Shown: in pieces, positions 45,305 to 53,462 of the stretch | Layout: every line of letters begins with the position of its first letter | How positions within the stretch are numbered: position 1 is the stretch's first letter | NCBI GenBank assembly: GCA_029267335.1 | Contig: JAJUJC010000004.1 | Span: 124,001 to 188,000, forward strand | DNA length: 64,000 nucleotides | Source: Intestinibacillus massiliensis | GTDB taxonomy: Bacteria > Bacillota > Clostridia > Oscillospirales > Butyricicoccaceae | Direction of reading: 5' to 3' | Notes under the pieces: generated by a model | The model's input: the letters and a program-made list of their open reading frames with translations, nothing else | Told to the model about the DNA's origin: nothing | The model's database searches: none | Translations under genes and position numbers: made by a program

Positions 45305-47752
45305 TTAAATGAACAGGTTGACATTGGATTCCTCCGCGTCGCCGAGATATGCGCCGACACCGCCCAGTTCCACGCCGTCGATCAGCTCCTCGCGCTTGAT
45401 GCCCATGACGTCCATGCTCATCGTGCACGCGACCAGTTTGATGCCCTGCTTCATCGCCTTTTGCATGAGGGTTTCGAGCGAATCGACATTCTTGTCGTTC
45501 ATAATCTTCTTCATCATTGCCGTGCCCATGCCGCCCATGTTCATCTTGGACAGACGCAGCTTGCGCGTGCCGCGCGGCAGCATCTTGCCGAACATCGACT
45601 CGACGAGTGTTTTATGCACCGGTTGCTTTTCCGGCTTGCGCAGCGCGTTCAGCCCCCAGAAGGTGAAGAACATTGTCACGGGGCGACCCATTGCCGCCGC
45701 GCCGTTTGCAATGATGAAGCTTGCGAGCACCTTATCGAGATCGCCGGAGAACACGATGATGGTCTTGCCCTCGGGCGCAGCCTGTACCGCGGTCGAGGTC
45801 GATGCGGCAGCCGCGCCGCCTTTGCGCACGGTCGCCACGAACGCACCGTCGCGCTCGCCGGTCGATACCAGTGTATTGCCCGTGCGGCGGCACCATGCGC
45901 GCACATCATGCACGAAGCCCGGATCGGATGCGACGACCTCGAGCGACTCGTTTTCGCCAAGCTGCTTCATGGTCTCATACACCTGCATGATCGGACCGGG
46001 GCACTGCATGCCACAGCAGTCGAGCTTGACCGACAGGGTCGGGATGGTCTCGACGACAGGGGTCTGGATCGTTTCCGGCATAGTTTCTTCCTCCTTTTCG
46101 GGGTGGATGGACTGATAAAAGCGCGTGCCGCCCGGATACAGCAGCACATCGGTGAAACCGTTCTGCATCAGGATGCGCGCGGCATTATAGGAGCGCACGC
46201 CGATCGCACAGAACGTAACGATGCGCTTGGTGGGATCCAGTTCCCTCAGCCGGTCGCGCAGACGACCAAGCGGGATGTGTTTTGCGCCCGGCAGCGTGAA
46301 TGCCATCAGCTCGGCTTCCTCGCGCACATCGAGCAGGACGGTATCCGGCTCGCGCTCGACGATGTCCCAATCCGCAAAGCGTACCAGACCGCCGAGCACG
46401 TTGCCTGCGACAAAGCCTGCCATATTGACCGGATCCTTTGCCGAAGAATACGGCGGCGCATACGCCAGCTCGAGCTGCGCGAGATCCTCTACGCCGCCGC
46501 CCAGACGCAGCGTGGTCGCGATCGTATCGATGCGCTTATCCACGCCGTCTCGCCCGACGATCTGCGCGCCGAACAGCTTCTTCCCATCCATCGAGAACAG
46601 CAGCTTGAGGTTCATGGGCAGCGCACCCGGATAGTAGCCCGCGTGCGAATTTTGCGTGATGATGACGGTTTCGTAGTCCTTGCCGCGCACCAGACCGCGC
46701 TTTTGGAGAGTCTTTTCGTTCGCACCGGTCGTCGCCGCGGTCAGGTCGAACACCTTTGCGACCGAGGTGCCCTGCGTGCCGCGATAGCGCTCGCTGCCGC
46801 CCGCGATGTTGTCCGCCGCGATGCGTCCCTGCTTGTTTGCCGGGCCTGCGAGCGGTATCATCGTGCGGTCACCAAACACCAGATCCTCGACCTCGATGAC
46901 GTCACCGACCGCATAGATCGCAGGGTCTGCGGTGCGCAGATATTCGTCGACGATGATGCCGCCGCGCGCGTTCAGCGGCAGACCCGCATCCTTCGCGAGC
47001 GCGCTGTTCGGGCGCACGCCGATGGACAGGATGACGAGATCAGCGGAAACCGTGCTGCCGCTCGTCAGCGCGATGTCGACCGTATCGCCGCGGTCGGCAA
47101 ACGACTTGACGCCGTCGCCCAGATGCAGCTCCACCCCGTTTTGCGCGATGTTTTCGTGCAGCAGCAGCGCCATTTCATAATCGAGGGGCGCCATGACCTG
47201 ATCGAGCATTTCGATGAGTGATACCTGCAAGCCTGCGTGACGCAGGTTTTCCGCCATCTCCAGACCGATGAAGCCGCCGCCGATGACTGCCGCGCTGCGG
47301 ATGCCCTGCTCGCGCACCATCGCGCGGATACGGTCGGTATCCGGCACGGTCCACAGCGTTTGGATGCGCGGGGAGTCAATGCCCTCGATCGGCGGACGCA
47401 GCGGCGACGAGCCGGTCGAAAGGACGAGCACGTCATACGGCTCCCTGTATATCTCACCGCTGTCGATCCTCTTGACCGTGACAAACTTGTGCTCGCGGTC
47501 GATCGACATGACCTCGTTCTTCACGCGAACGTCCACGCCGAAGCGCGCGCGCATGACCTCGGGCTTTTGCAGCAACAGCGCGTCGCGCGATTTGATGACA
47601 TCCCCGATGTGGTACGGCAGACCGCAGTTTGCATAAGAGATATGCTCGCCCCGCTCGAGCAGTACGATCTCCGCCTCCGCGTCGACCCGGCGCAGACGCG
47701 CCGCGCAGCTTGCGCCGCCCGCGACGCCGCCAATAATGACAACCTTGCGCAT
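45305..47752 (-). CDS. CoA-disulfide reductase-like flavoprotein fused to rhodanese, TusA and DsrE-like domains
   Basis: 815 residues, four modules. Residues 1-450 are a CoA-disulfide reductase/NADH oxidase-type flavoprotein: VVIIGGVAGGASCAAR for FAD, the active cysteine in YANCGLPY (Cys43) and VIGGGFIGLEMAENL for NAD(P)H. Next comes a rhodanese domain with VTFCAIGVRSYNAA, then a TusA-like domain (DCCGMQCPGPIMQVYE) and a C-terminal DsrE/DsrF-like part (IIVFSGDLDKVLASFIIAN to the end). The architecture points to persulfide or sulfane-sulfur reduction and relay. It starts at 47752 with GGAGG upstream and appears monocistronic. Confidence 0.93.
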   Translation of the reverse strand: MRKVVIIGGVAGGASCAARLRRVDAEAEIVLLERGEHISYANCGLPYHIGDVIKSRDALLLQKPEVMRARFGVDVRVKNEVMSIDREHKFVTVKRIDSGEIYREPYDVLVLSTGSSPLRPPIEGIDSPRIQTLWTVPDTDRIRAMVREQGIRSAAVIGGGFIGLEMAENLRHAGLQVSLIEMLDQVMAPLDYEMALLLHENIAQNGVELHLGDGVKSFADRGDTVDIALTSGSTVSADLVILSIGVRPNSALAKDAGLPLNARGGIIVDEYLRTADPAIYAVGDVIEVEDLVFGDRTMIPLAGPANKQGRIAADNIAGGSERYRGTQGTSVAKVFDLTAATTGANEKTLQKRGLVRGKDYETVIITQNSHAGYYPGALPMNLKLLFSMDGKKLFGAQIVGRDGVDKRIDTIATTLRLGGGVEDLAQLELAYAPPYSSAKDPVNMAGFVAGNVLGGLVRFADWDIVEREPDTVLLDVREEAELMAFTLPGAKHIPLGRLRDRLRELDPTKRIVTFCAIGVRSYNAARILMQNGFTDVLLYPGGTRFYQSIHPEKEEETMPETIQTPVVETIPTLSVKLDCCGMQCPGPIMQVYETMKQLGENESLEVVASDPGFVHDVRAWCRRTGNTLVSTGERDGAFVATVRKGGAAAASTSTAVQAAPEGKTIIVFSGDLDKVLASFIIANGAAAMGRPVTMFFTFWGLNALRKPEKQPVHKTLVESMFGKMLPRGTRKLRLSKMNMGGMGTAMMKKIMNDKNVDSLETLMQKAMKQGIKLVACTMSMDVMGIKREELIDGVELGGVGAYLGDAEESNVNLFI

Positions 47753-47807
47753 AATGTATCCTCCTCTATTCAAATGAACCAGTCATAAACATTGTCTTGT
47801 TTTTAAC

Positions 47808-47849
47808 AGTATACCCCATAGCGGTATCTTCCTTCCGTGACAATGTCAC
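47808..47849 (-). promoter_or_regulatory. Activator-type promoter with Crp/Fnr-like site for the CoADR fusion gene
   Basis: On the minus strand TATACT (47808-47813) has no recognisable -35. A perfect palindrome GTGACA-T-TGTCAC (47837-47849) is centred 30 bp from the -10, at about -42, the class II activator position. GTGA...TCAC half-sites resemble Crp/Fnr-family operators. Confidence 0.6.
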
Positions 47850-47877
47850 AACGCATCTTCGCTTTCTTTCGCGTGCA

Positions 47878-47886
47878 TGCTATAAT
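47878..47886 (+). promoter_or_regulatory. Extended -10 promoter of scrR
   Basis: TGCTATAAT with TATAAT at 47881-47886; the -35 candidate (TTCGCT, 17 bp upstream) is weak. 35 bp before the scrR start. Confidence 0.55.
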
Positions 47887-47921
47887 AATAAGGATACAAC
47901 GACGCCGGAGGTGCATCGCAC

Positions 47922-48914
47922 ATGAACATTACCGAATTTGCCCGCATCGCGGGTGTGTCCAAGGCGGCGGTCAGCCGCTTCTTTAATGACGGCTACCTGA
48001 GCGACGAAAAATATGCGCGCATCGCGCGCGCGGTCGAGGAGACCGGCTATGCACCGAGCGCGCAGGCGCAGACGCTGCGCACGCGCCGCACCCGGCAGGT
48101 CGGCGTCATTTTGCCCAAGCTGTCGGGCGAGAGCACCGCGCGTGTCGTCGAGGGCATCAGCCGCGTGCTCGACGCGCAGGGCTATCTGCTGCTGCTCGCA
48201 AACACCTATAACGACCCGCAGCGCGAGGTGCGCTATCTCGAACTGTTCCGCGAAAACCATGTGGACGGCATCATATTCCTTGCAAGTATTTTCACGCCCG
48301 CGCACGAGGAGGTGCTGCAAAATATCCGCATCCCGCTCGTCATCGTCGGGCAGGAGTACCCCGGGGCGCACTGTGTCTATCACGACGACTACGGCGCGGC
48401 GTACGCGCTGACCGAGCTGCTGCTTGCGCGCGGCTGCCGCCGTCCGGCGTACATCGGCGTGACCATCGAGGACCGCGCGGCGGGACAGGCACGGCGCGAG
48501 GGCTTTGTGCGTGCCCTCGCGGCGCACGATCTCAGCCCGAACCCCAACCTGATGCGCGTGTCCAAGTTCCGCATGGACGCAGGCTATGCCCAGATGCAGC
48601 TCCTGCTCGAAAAGGGGCTGCGTCCGGACGGGCTGCTGTGTGCAACCGACAACATCGCCATCGGCGCGATGCAGTGCTGCCGCGAGCACGGCGTGCGCAT
48701 CCCCGAGGATCTGCTGCTCGCCGCAATCGGCGACAACGATCTCGGCCGCGTATGCGCCACCCCGCTGACGAGTGCGCACCTGCACTACCACACGAGCGGC
48801 GAGCAGGCGGCGAGCACCCTGCTGCATCTGCTGCACAAGGACAAGGGCGCGACCGGCTCGACCGAGTTGCCCTTCGAGATCATAGAGCGCACCTCCACCG
48901 CCCCTAAAAACTGA
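47922..48914 (+). CDS. scrR: LacI family sucrose operon repressor
   Basis: 330 residues. The helix-turn-helix reads MNITEFARIAGVSKAAVSRF with FNDGYLSDEKYARI following, close to ScrR/SacR-type repressors that begin without the usual Lys-Asp-Val start. The effector domain contains RTRQVGVILPKLSGES and LLLAAIGDNDLGR. It is immediately upstream of scrA-scrB-scrK, and the palindrome at 49005-49022 is its likely target. The inducer in the family is fructose or sucrose-derived. Confidence 0.92.
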   Translation: MNITEFARIAGVSKAAVSRFFNDGYLSDEKYARIARAVEETGYAPSAQAQTLRTRRTRQVGVILPKLSGESTARVVEGISRVLDAQGYLLLLANTYNDPQREVRYLELFRENHVDGIIFLASIFTPAHEEVLQNIRIPLVIVGQEYPGAHCVYHDDYGAAYALTELLLARGCRRPAYIGVTIEDRAAGQARREGFVRALAAHDLSPNPNLMRVSKFRMDAGYAQMQLLLEKGLRPDGLLCATDNIAIGAMQCCREHGVRIPEDLLLAAIGDNDLGRVCATPLTSAHLHYHTSGEQAASTLLHLLHKDKGATGSTELPFEIIERTSTAPKN

Positions 48915-48988
48915 AACCATATGAAATCTATATATGACTTCTCTTACTTTGATTGCCTTTGCCAATGGACTTTGCGGCAAATCATTAC

Positions 48989-49022
48989 TATAATAAAACC
49001 ATGATATGAAACTGATTTCATA
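48989..49022 (+). promoter_or_regulatory. scrABK promoter -10 and ScrR-type operator
   Basis: TATAAT at 48989-48994 (the -35 is poor) is followed by the palindrome TATGAAA-CTGA-TTTCATA at 49005-49022, about +5 to +22. A lone half-site TATGAAA also occurs at 48920-48926, 85 bp upstream, which could allow looping. Confidence 0.65.
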
Positions 49023-49060
49023 AAAGGCGTAAAAGAGACAACGACTAAAGGAGAAGCATT

Positions 49061-50950
49061 ATGGACTACAAAGCGACTGCAAAAGGCGTCCTGACCGCGA
49101 TCGGCGGCAAGGACAATCTGGTCAGCGCCGCGCACTGTGCCACGCGGCTGCGGCTCGTCATCTCGGACAACGGCAAGGTGCACAAGACCGACCTTGAGAA
49201 CGTCGACGGCGTCAAGGGCGTGTTCGAGGCATCGGGACAGCTCCAGATCATCATCGGCACGGGCGCCGTCAACAAGGTCTATGACGAATTCATCGCACTG
49301 GCGGGCGTGAGCGCCGCAAGCAAGGATGACGTCAAGCAGGCGGCAGCTGCCAAGCAGCCCATCGCCAAGCGCGCTATCAAGACACTAGGCGATATTTTCG
49401 TTCCCATCATCCCCGCGATCGTTGCAAGCGGTCTGCTCATGGGTCTGATGGAAGGCTTCACCAAGATTTCCCCCGCCCTTGCAGAGAGCGGTACCTATAC
49501 CGTATTCCACCTGTTCAGCAATGCGGCGTTCGTGTTCCTGCCCATCCTGATCGCGTTCAGCGCAGCGCGCGCCTTCGGCGGCAACCCATTCCTCGGCGCG
49601 GTCATCGGTATGATTATGATTCACCCCGACCTGCTCAACGCATGGGCGGTCGCGGGCGCGGACAAGATCCCGTCCGTCGGGGTCTGGTTCAACCTCTACG
49701 ATATTAACCTCGTCGGCTATCAAGGACACGTCATACCGGTCGTCATCGCGGTCTGGTTTATGAGCACGCTCGAAAAAAAGCTGCACAAGATCGTCCCCGA
49801 AATGATCGACCTGTTCGTCACGCCGCTCGTCACCGTACTCGTCACGGGCTATCTGACCCTGACGGTCTTTGGCCCGATCTTCAGCTGGCTGGAAAGCGGC
49901 GTGCTGATTGGCATGCAGACCCTCATCGCGATTCCGTTCGGCATTGGCGCGGCGCTGTGCGGCGCGGTCTATGCACCGACAGTCGTCGCAGGCATCCATC
50001 ACATGTATAACGCACTCGAAGCCGGCATGCTCAGCTCGACCGGTGTCAACACCTGGATGCCGATCGCGACCGCAGCAAACGTCGCACAGGGCGCGGCGGC
50101 GCTCGCATTCGGGCTCAAGACCCGCAACCGCAAGAGCAAGGCAGTTGCGCTGCCCGCTTCCCTTTCCGCCTTCCTCGGCATCACGGAACCCGCGATCTTC
50201 GGCGTCAACCTGCGTTACGTCCGTCCCTTCTTCGCAGGCTGCGCAGGCGGCGCGGCGGGTGCACTCGTTGCAGGATGGCTGCACGTCGGCGCGACCGCTT
50301 ACGGCATCACCGGTCTGTTCGGCATCCTCATCACCACACAGAACCTCATGCAGTATCTGCTCGTCATGCTGGTTGCATTCGGGGTGGCATTCACGCTAAC
50401 CTTTGTCCTCTATCGTGACGAAGAGACGTCCTCCCAGCCCGCACTTGACATCAACGCGACGCCGGTCGTGACTGGTATCGCAAGCCCGCTCTCCGGCGAG
50501 GTTATCCCGATGAGCGAAGTGCCCGACGATACCTTTGCAAGCGGCGTACTCGGCGGCGGTGTCGCCATCCTGCCCTCCGAGGGCAAGATCGTCGCTCCGG
50601 CGAACGCGACCGTATCCATGCTGCCGGCATCGCGCCACGCGGTCGGTCTGACGCTGGACGACGGCACCGAGCTGCTCATCCACATCGGTATCAATACCGT
50701 CGAGCTGAAAGGCGAAGGCTTCACCGCGCTCGTCCGCGAGGGCGACAAGGTCAACAAGGGACAAACGATCCTGACCTTCGACCCCGCGTATCTGACCGCG
50801 CAGGGCTACTCCATCATCACCCCCGTGATCGTGACGGACGGCGCAGACAATCTCGTCCCCGCACCGCAGGCACACACCATGATTTCCGCACTCGCACCGC
50901 TGCTCACGCAGCAGGCAAACACTGTAAAGGAGCCTGTTTATGCAGGATAA
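49061..50950 (+). CDS. scrA: PTS sucrose-specific EIIBCA
   Basis: 629 residues with all three PTS domains. IIB is at 1-90 with phospho-Cys26 in SAAHCATRLRL. IIC covers about 105-455, with KTLGDIFVPIIPAIVASGLLMG and the GITEPAIFGVNLRYVRPF loop typical of the sucrose/beta-glucoside class. A C-terminal IIA(Glc)-like domain has the phospho-His in LLIHIGINTVELKG (His541) and its partner His in SRHAVGL. It imports sucrose as sucrose 6-phosphate. The last 11 bp overlap scrB. Confidence 0.95.
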   Translation: MDYKATAKGVLTAIGGKDNLVSAAHCATRLRLVISDNGKVHKTDLENVDGVKGVFEASGQLQIIIGTGAVNKVYDEFIALAGVSAASKDDVKQAAAAKQPIAKRAIKTLGDIFVPIIPAIVASGLLMGLMEGFTKISPALAESGTYTVFHLFSNAAFVFLPILIAFSAARAFGGNPFLGAVIGMIMIHPDLLNAWAVAGADKIPSVGVWFNLYDINLVGYQGHVIPVVIAVWFMSTLEKKLHKIVPEMIDLFVTPLVTVLVTGYLTLTVFGPIFSWLESGVLIGMQTLIAIPFGIGAALCGAVYAPTVVAGIHHMYNALEAGMLSSTGVNTWMPIATAANVAQGAAALAFGLKTRNRKSKAVALPASLSAFLGITEPAIFGVNLRYVRPFFAGCAGGAAGALVAGWLHVGATAYGITGLFGILITTQNLMQYLLVMLVAFGVAFTLTFVLYRDEETSSQPALDINATPVVTGIASPLSGEVIPMSEVPDDTFASGVLGGGVAILPSEGKIVAPANATVSMLPASRHAVGLTLDDGTELLIHIGINTVELKGEGFTALVREGDKVNKGQTILTFDPAYLTAQGYSIITPVIVTDGADNLVPAPQAHTMISALAPLLTQQANTVKEPVYAG

Positions 50951-52277
50951 CTGGCGGCAGGCGCTGCATCTGGAGCCACCGCAAGGCTGGCTCAACGACC
51001 CCAACGGACTGTGTTGGTTTCATGGCTTCTACCATGTCTACTTCCAATACTGCCCGACGAGCGCCGAGGGAAACGGCGACAAGCTATGGGGGCATTATCG
51101 CAGCGCCGATCTGCTGCACTGGCAATTTCGCGGCGTCGTGCTTCATCCGGATACGCCGGATGATCGCGACGGCGTGTATTCGGGCAGCGCCCTTGTTCAA
51201 GAGGATACGCTGCACCTGTTCTATACCGGCAACGTCAAGGAGCCGGGCGACCACGACTATATCACGAGCGGCCGCGGCGCGAACGTCATCCATGTGACGA
51301 CGCACGACGGCGACACGATGAGCGCTAAGAGCGTGCTGCTGCGCAACAAAGATTACCCCGCGGACTGCACGCAGCATGTGCGCGACCCCAAGGTCTGGCG
51401 CGAAAACGGCGCGTTCCGCATGGTGCTCGGCGCGCGGCGGCGCGACGACACGGGCGCGGTGCTGCTCTACCGTTCGGATGATCTCACCCACTGGACGCTC
51501 GACCGCGTGCTCACGAGCGACGCGCCGTTCGGCTACATGTGGGAGTGCCCCGACCTGTATGCGGTCAACGGAGTGCGCGTGCTCAGCATTTCCCCGCAGG
51601 GATTGCCGCACGAGAAAACCCGCTTCCAAAACGTCTATCAGTCGGGCTATTTCGTGCTCGACGGCGACCGTCCCACAACCTTCACCGAGTGGGACATGGG
51701 CTTTGACTTCTATGCGCCGCAGAGTTTCGTCACGCCGGACGGACGGCGCGTCATGTTCGGTTGGATGGGACTGCCCGACATCGACTACACAAACCCCACC
51801 GTCGCACGCGGTTGGCAGCATTGCCTGACGCTGCCGCGCGAGGTGTTCCGCGACGCAGCGGGACACCTCCGGCAGCGCCCGGTACGCGAACTCGACGCAC
51901 TGCGCGCCGGGGCACGCCCGCTGACCGATACCACGCTCTCGCTGCCCTTCGACCTTGAAGCACAGGCGCAGGGAGACTTCACCCTCACGCTCGCGCACGG
52001 TCTTAGCCTTACCTGCACGGGTGAGACCGTCACGCTGACCTTTACCGACGCATCGCTCGGCGGCGGACGCACGACACGCACCGCGCTCGTGCCTGATTGC
52101 CGCACCGTGCGTGCAATCGTTGATCGCTCGAGCGTAGAAATTTATCTGAATGCCGGCGCGTGCGTCTTTACGACGCGCTTTTATCCCGCAAGCGATTTGA
52201 TTTCTCTGCAATCCACCGGCTTGACCGGTACCATCTGGCGTATGAACGGACTGGAGGTAACACACAATGTCCCGTGA
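50940..52277 (+). CDS. scrB: Sucrose-6-phosphate hydrolase (GH32)
   Basis: 445 residues. It hydrolyses sucrose 6-phosphate to glucose 6-phosphate and fructose in the cytoplasm. GH32 motifs are the nucleophile in GWLNDPNG (Asp20), HVRDPKVW and the acid/base WECPDL. The C-terminal beta-sandwich ends with RAIVDRSSVEIYLN. There is no signal peptide, as expected for a PTS-linked enzyme. It overlaps scrA by 11 bp and scrK by 11 bp. Confidence 0.95.
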   Translation: MQDNWRQALHLEPPQGWLNDPNGLCWFHGFYHVYFQYCPTSAEGNGDKLWGHYRSADLLHWQFRGVVLHPDTPDDRDGVYSGSALVQEDTLHLFYTGNVKEPGDHDYITSGRGANVIHVTTHDGDTMSAKSVLLRNKDYPADCTQHVRDPKVWRENGAFRMVLGARRRDDTGAVLLYRSDDLTHWTLDRVLTSDAPFGYMWECPDLYAVNGVRVLSISPQGLPHEKTRFQNVYQSGYFVLDGDRPTTFTEWDMGFDFYAPQSFVTPDGRRVMFGWMGLPDIDYTNPTVARGWQHCLTLPREVFRDAAGHLRQRPVRELDALRAGARPLTDTTLSLPFDLEAQAQGDFTLTLAHGLSLTCTGETVTLTFTDASLGGGRTTRTALVPDCRTVRAIVDRSSVEIYLNAGACVFTTRFYPASDLISLQSTGLTGTIWRMNGLEVTHNVP

Positions 52278-53229
52278 CACCCTGCTCTCGATCGGTGAAG
52301 CGCTGATCGACTTTATCCCCGAACAGGTAGGCTGCCACTTCTCCGAGGTACAGGGTTTTCACCCGGCGGTGGGCGGTGCGCCCGCCAACGTGTGCGGTGC
52401 ATTTGTGCGGCTCGGCGGCAAGGCGCGCCTGCTGACACAGCTCGGCGCGGATCCGTTCGGCGCGAAGATCGCCGGCGAGCTTGCAGGCTTCGGCATCGAC
52501 ACCTCCGCCATCCGCTACACGACGGACGCGAACACCAGTCTGGCATTCGTCAGCCTCGCGGCGGACGGCAACCGCACCTTTTCGTTCTATCGCAATCCCG
52601 CGGCGGATATGCTGTACGCACCCGAGCAGGTCGACCCCGCGTGCTTCACGGACGGCTATGCGCTGCATTTTTGCAGTGTATCCCTCGGGGAATTCCCAAT
52701 GTGCGACGCGCACCGGACCGCGATCGGCTATGCGCGTGAGAGCGATATGCTCATCAGCTTCGATCCGAATCTGCGCTTTCCACTCTGGCCCGACCGCGAC
52801 GCGCTCCACCGCGCGGTGTGGGAGTTCCTGCCGCAGGCGCACATTTTAAAGATTTCCGATGAGGAGCTCCCATTCCTGACCGGAGAGACCGACATTCACG
52901 CGGCGCTGCCCAAGCTGTTCACCGGCAGCGTGCAGATCGTCATCTATACCTGCGGCGGCGGGGGCGCGTATGCGTTCACCCGCACCGCGCAGGCGTTCGC
53001 GGCGGCGCAGAGCATCGCCGCGACCGACACCACCGGCGCAGGCGACGGCTTTATAGGCTCGCTGCTCTATCAGCTCCACCGCGACGGTGTGACCCTCCAT
53101 ACGATCGGTTCGCTGGACGCACAGGCTTTGGAAGCATACCTAACCTTCTCACACCGCTTCTGTGGCATTAGCGTCCGGCGTTCCGGTGCGATCGCTTCTT
53201 ATCCCACCCTGCGAGAAATGCAGGACTAG
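52267..53229 (+). CDS. scrK: Fructokinase (PfkB family)
   Basis: 320 residues of the PfkB/ribokinase fold. It phosphorylates the fructose released by ScrB to fructose 6-phosphate. Motifs are SIGEALIDFIPE at the N-terminus, FHPAVGGAPANVCGAFVRLG for sugar binding, SFDPNLRFPLW and the catalytic DTTGAGDGFIGSLL. It is the last gene of the scr operon, ending just ahead of a strong terminator. Confidence 0.95.
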   Translation: MSRDTLLSIGEALIDFIPEQVGCHFSEVQGFHPAVGGAPANVCGAFVRLGGKARLLTQLGADPFGAKIAGELAGFGIDTSAIRYTTDANTSLAFVSLAADGNRTFSFYRNPAADMLYAPEQVDPACFTDGYALHFCSVSLGEFPMCDAHRTAIGYARESDMLISFDPNLRFPLWPDRDALHRAVWEFLPQAHILKISDEELPFLTGETDIHAALPKLFTGSVQIVIYTCGGGGAYAFTRTAQAFAAAQSIAATDTTGAGDGFIGSLLYQLHRDGVTLHTIGSLDAQALEAYLTFSHRFCGISVRRSGAIASYPTLREMQD

Positions 53230-53241
53230 CGTTCGCCCGTT

Positions 53242-53278
53242 CCCCTTGAAAGCACTCGCTTTCAGGGGGATTTTTTTT
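53242..53278 (+). terminator. Terminator of the scr operon
   Basis: CCCCTTGAAAGC / GCTTTCAGGGGG stem with an ACTC loop, followed by eight Ts (53271-53278). Confidence 0.92.
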
Positions 53279-53327
53279 ATGTCCGCGGCATGCATGGAAA
53301 GATTTTATACAATTTGGCGGCGCGCAG

Positions 53328-53356
53328 TTGACACGGTGGCGCGCGCGCCGTATAAT
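53328..53356 (+). promoter_or_regulatory. Consensus sigma-A promoter of the RND efflux operon
   Basis: TTGACA (53328-53333), 17-bp spacer, TATAAT (53351-53356): both boxes are perfect, so the operon should be strong when derepressed. Confidence 0.9.
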
Positions 53357-53365
53357 AACAACGCG

Positions 53366-53391
53366 CCCGACCGACCGGACGGTCGGTCGGG
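53366..53391 (+). promoter_or_regulatory. TetR-type operator of the RND efflux operon
   Basis: A perfect 26-bp palindrome: arms CCCGACCGACCG and CGGTCGGTCGGG separated by GA. It covers roughly +3 to +28 of the transcript. The last gene of the operon encodes a TetR repressor, the natural ligand for this site. Confidence 0.8.
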
Positions 53392-53462
53392 ATTCGGAAC
53401 CGCTTTGCGGGACGGTGTGCAGCGTCTGCACAGACAGGCGCATCGGGATTAGGAGGAATTGC

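Noticed and set aside
45461-47221. 586-codon plus-strand open frame opposite the CoADR fusion
   Set aside because: Shadow of a clearly functional minus-strand gene; composition dominated by Arg and His.
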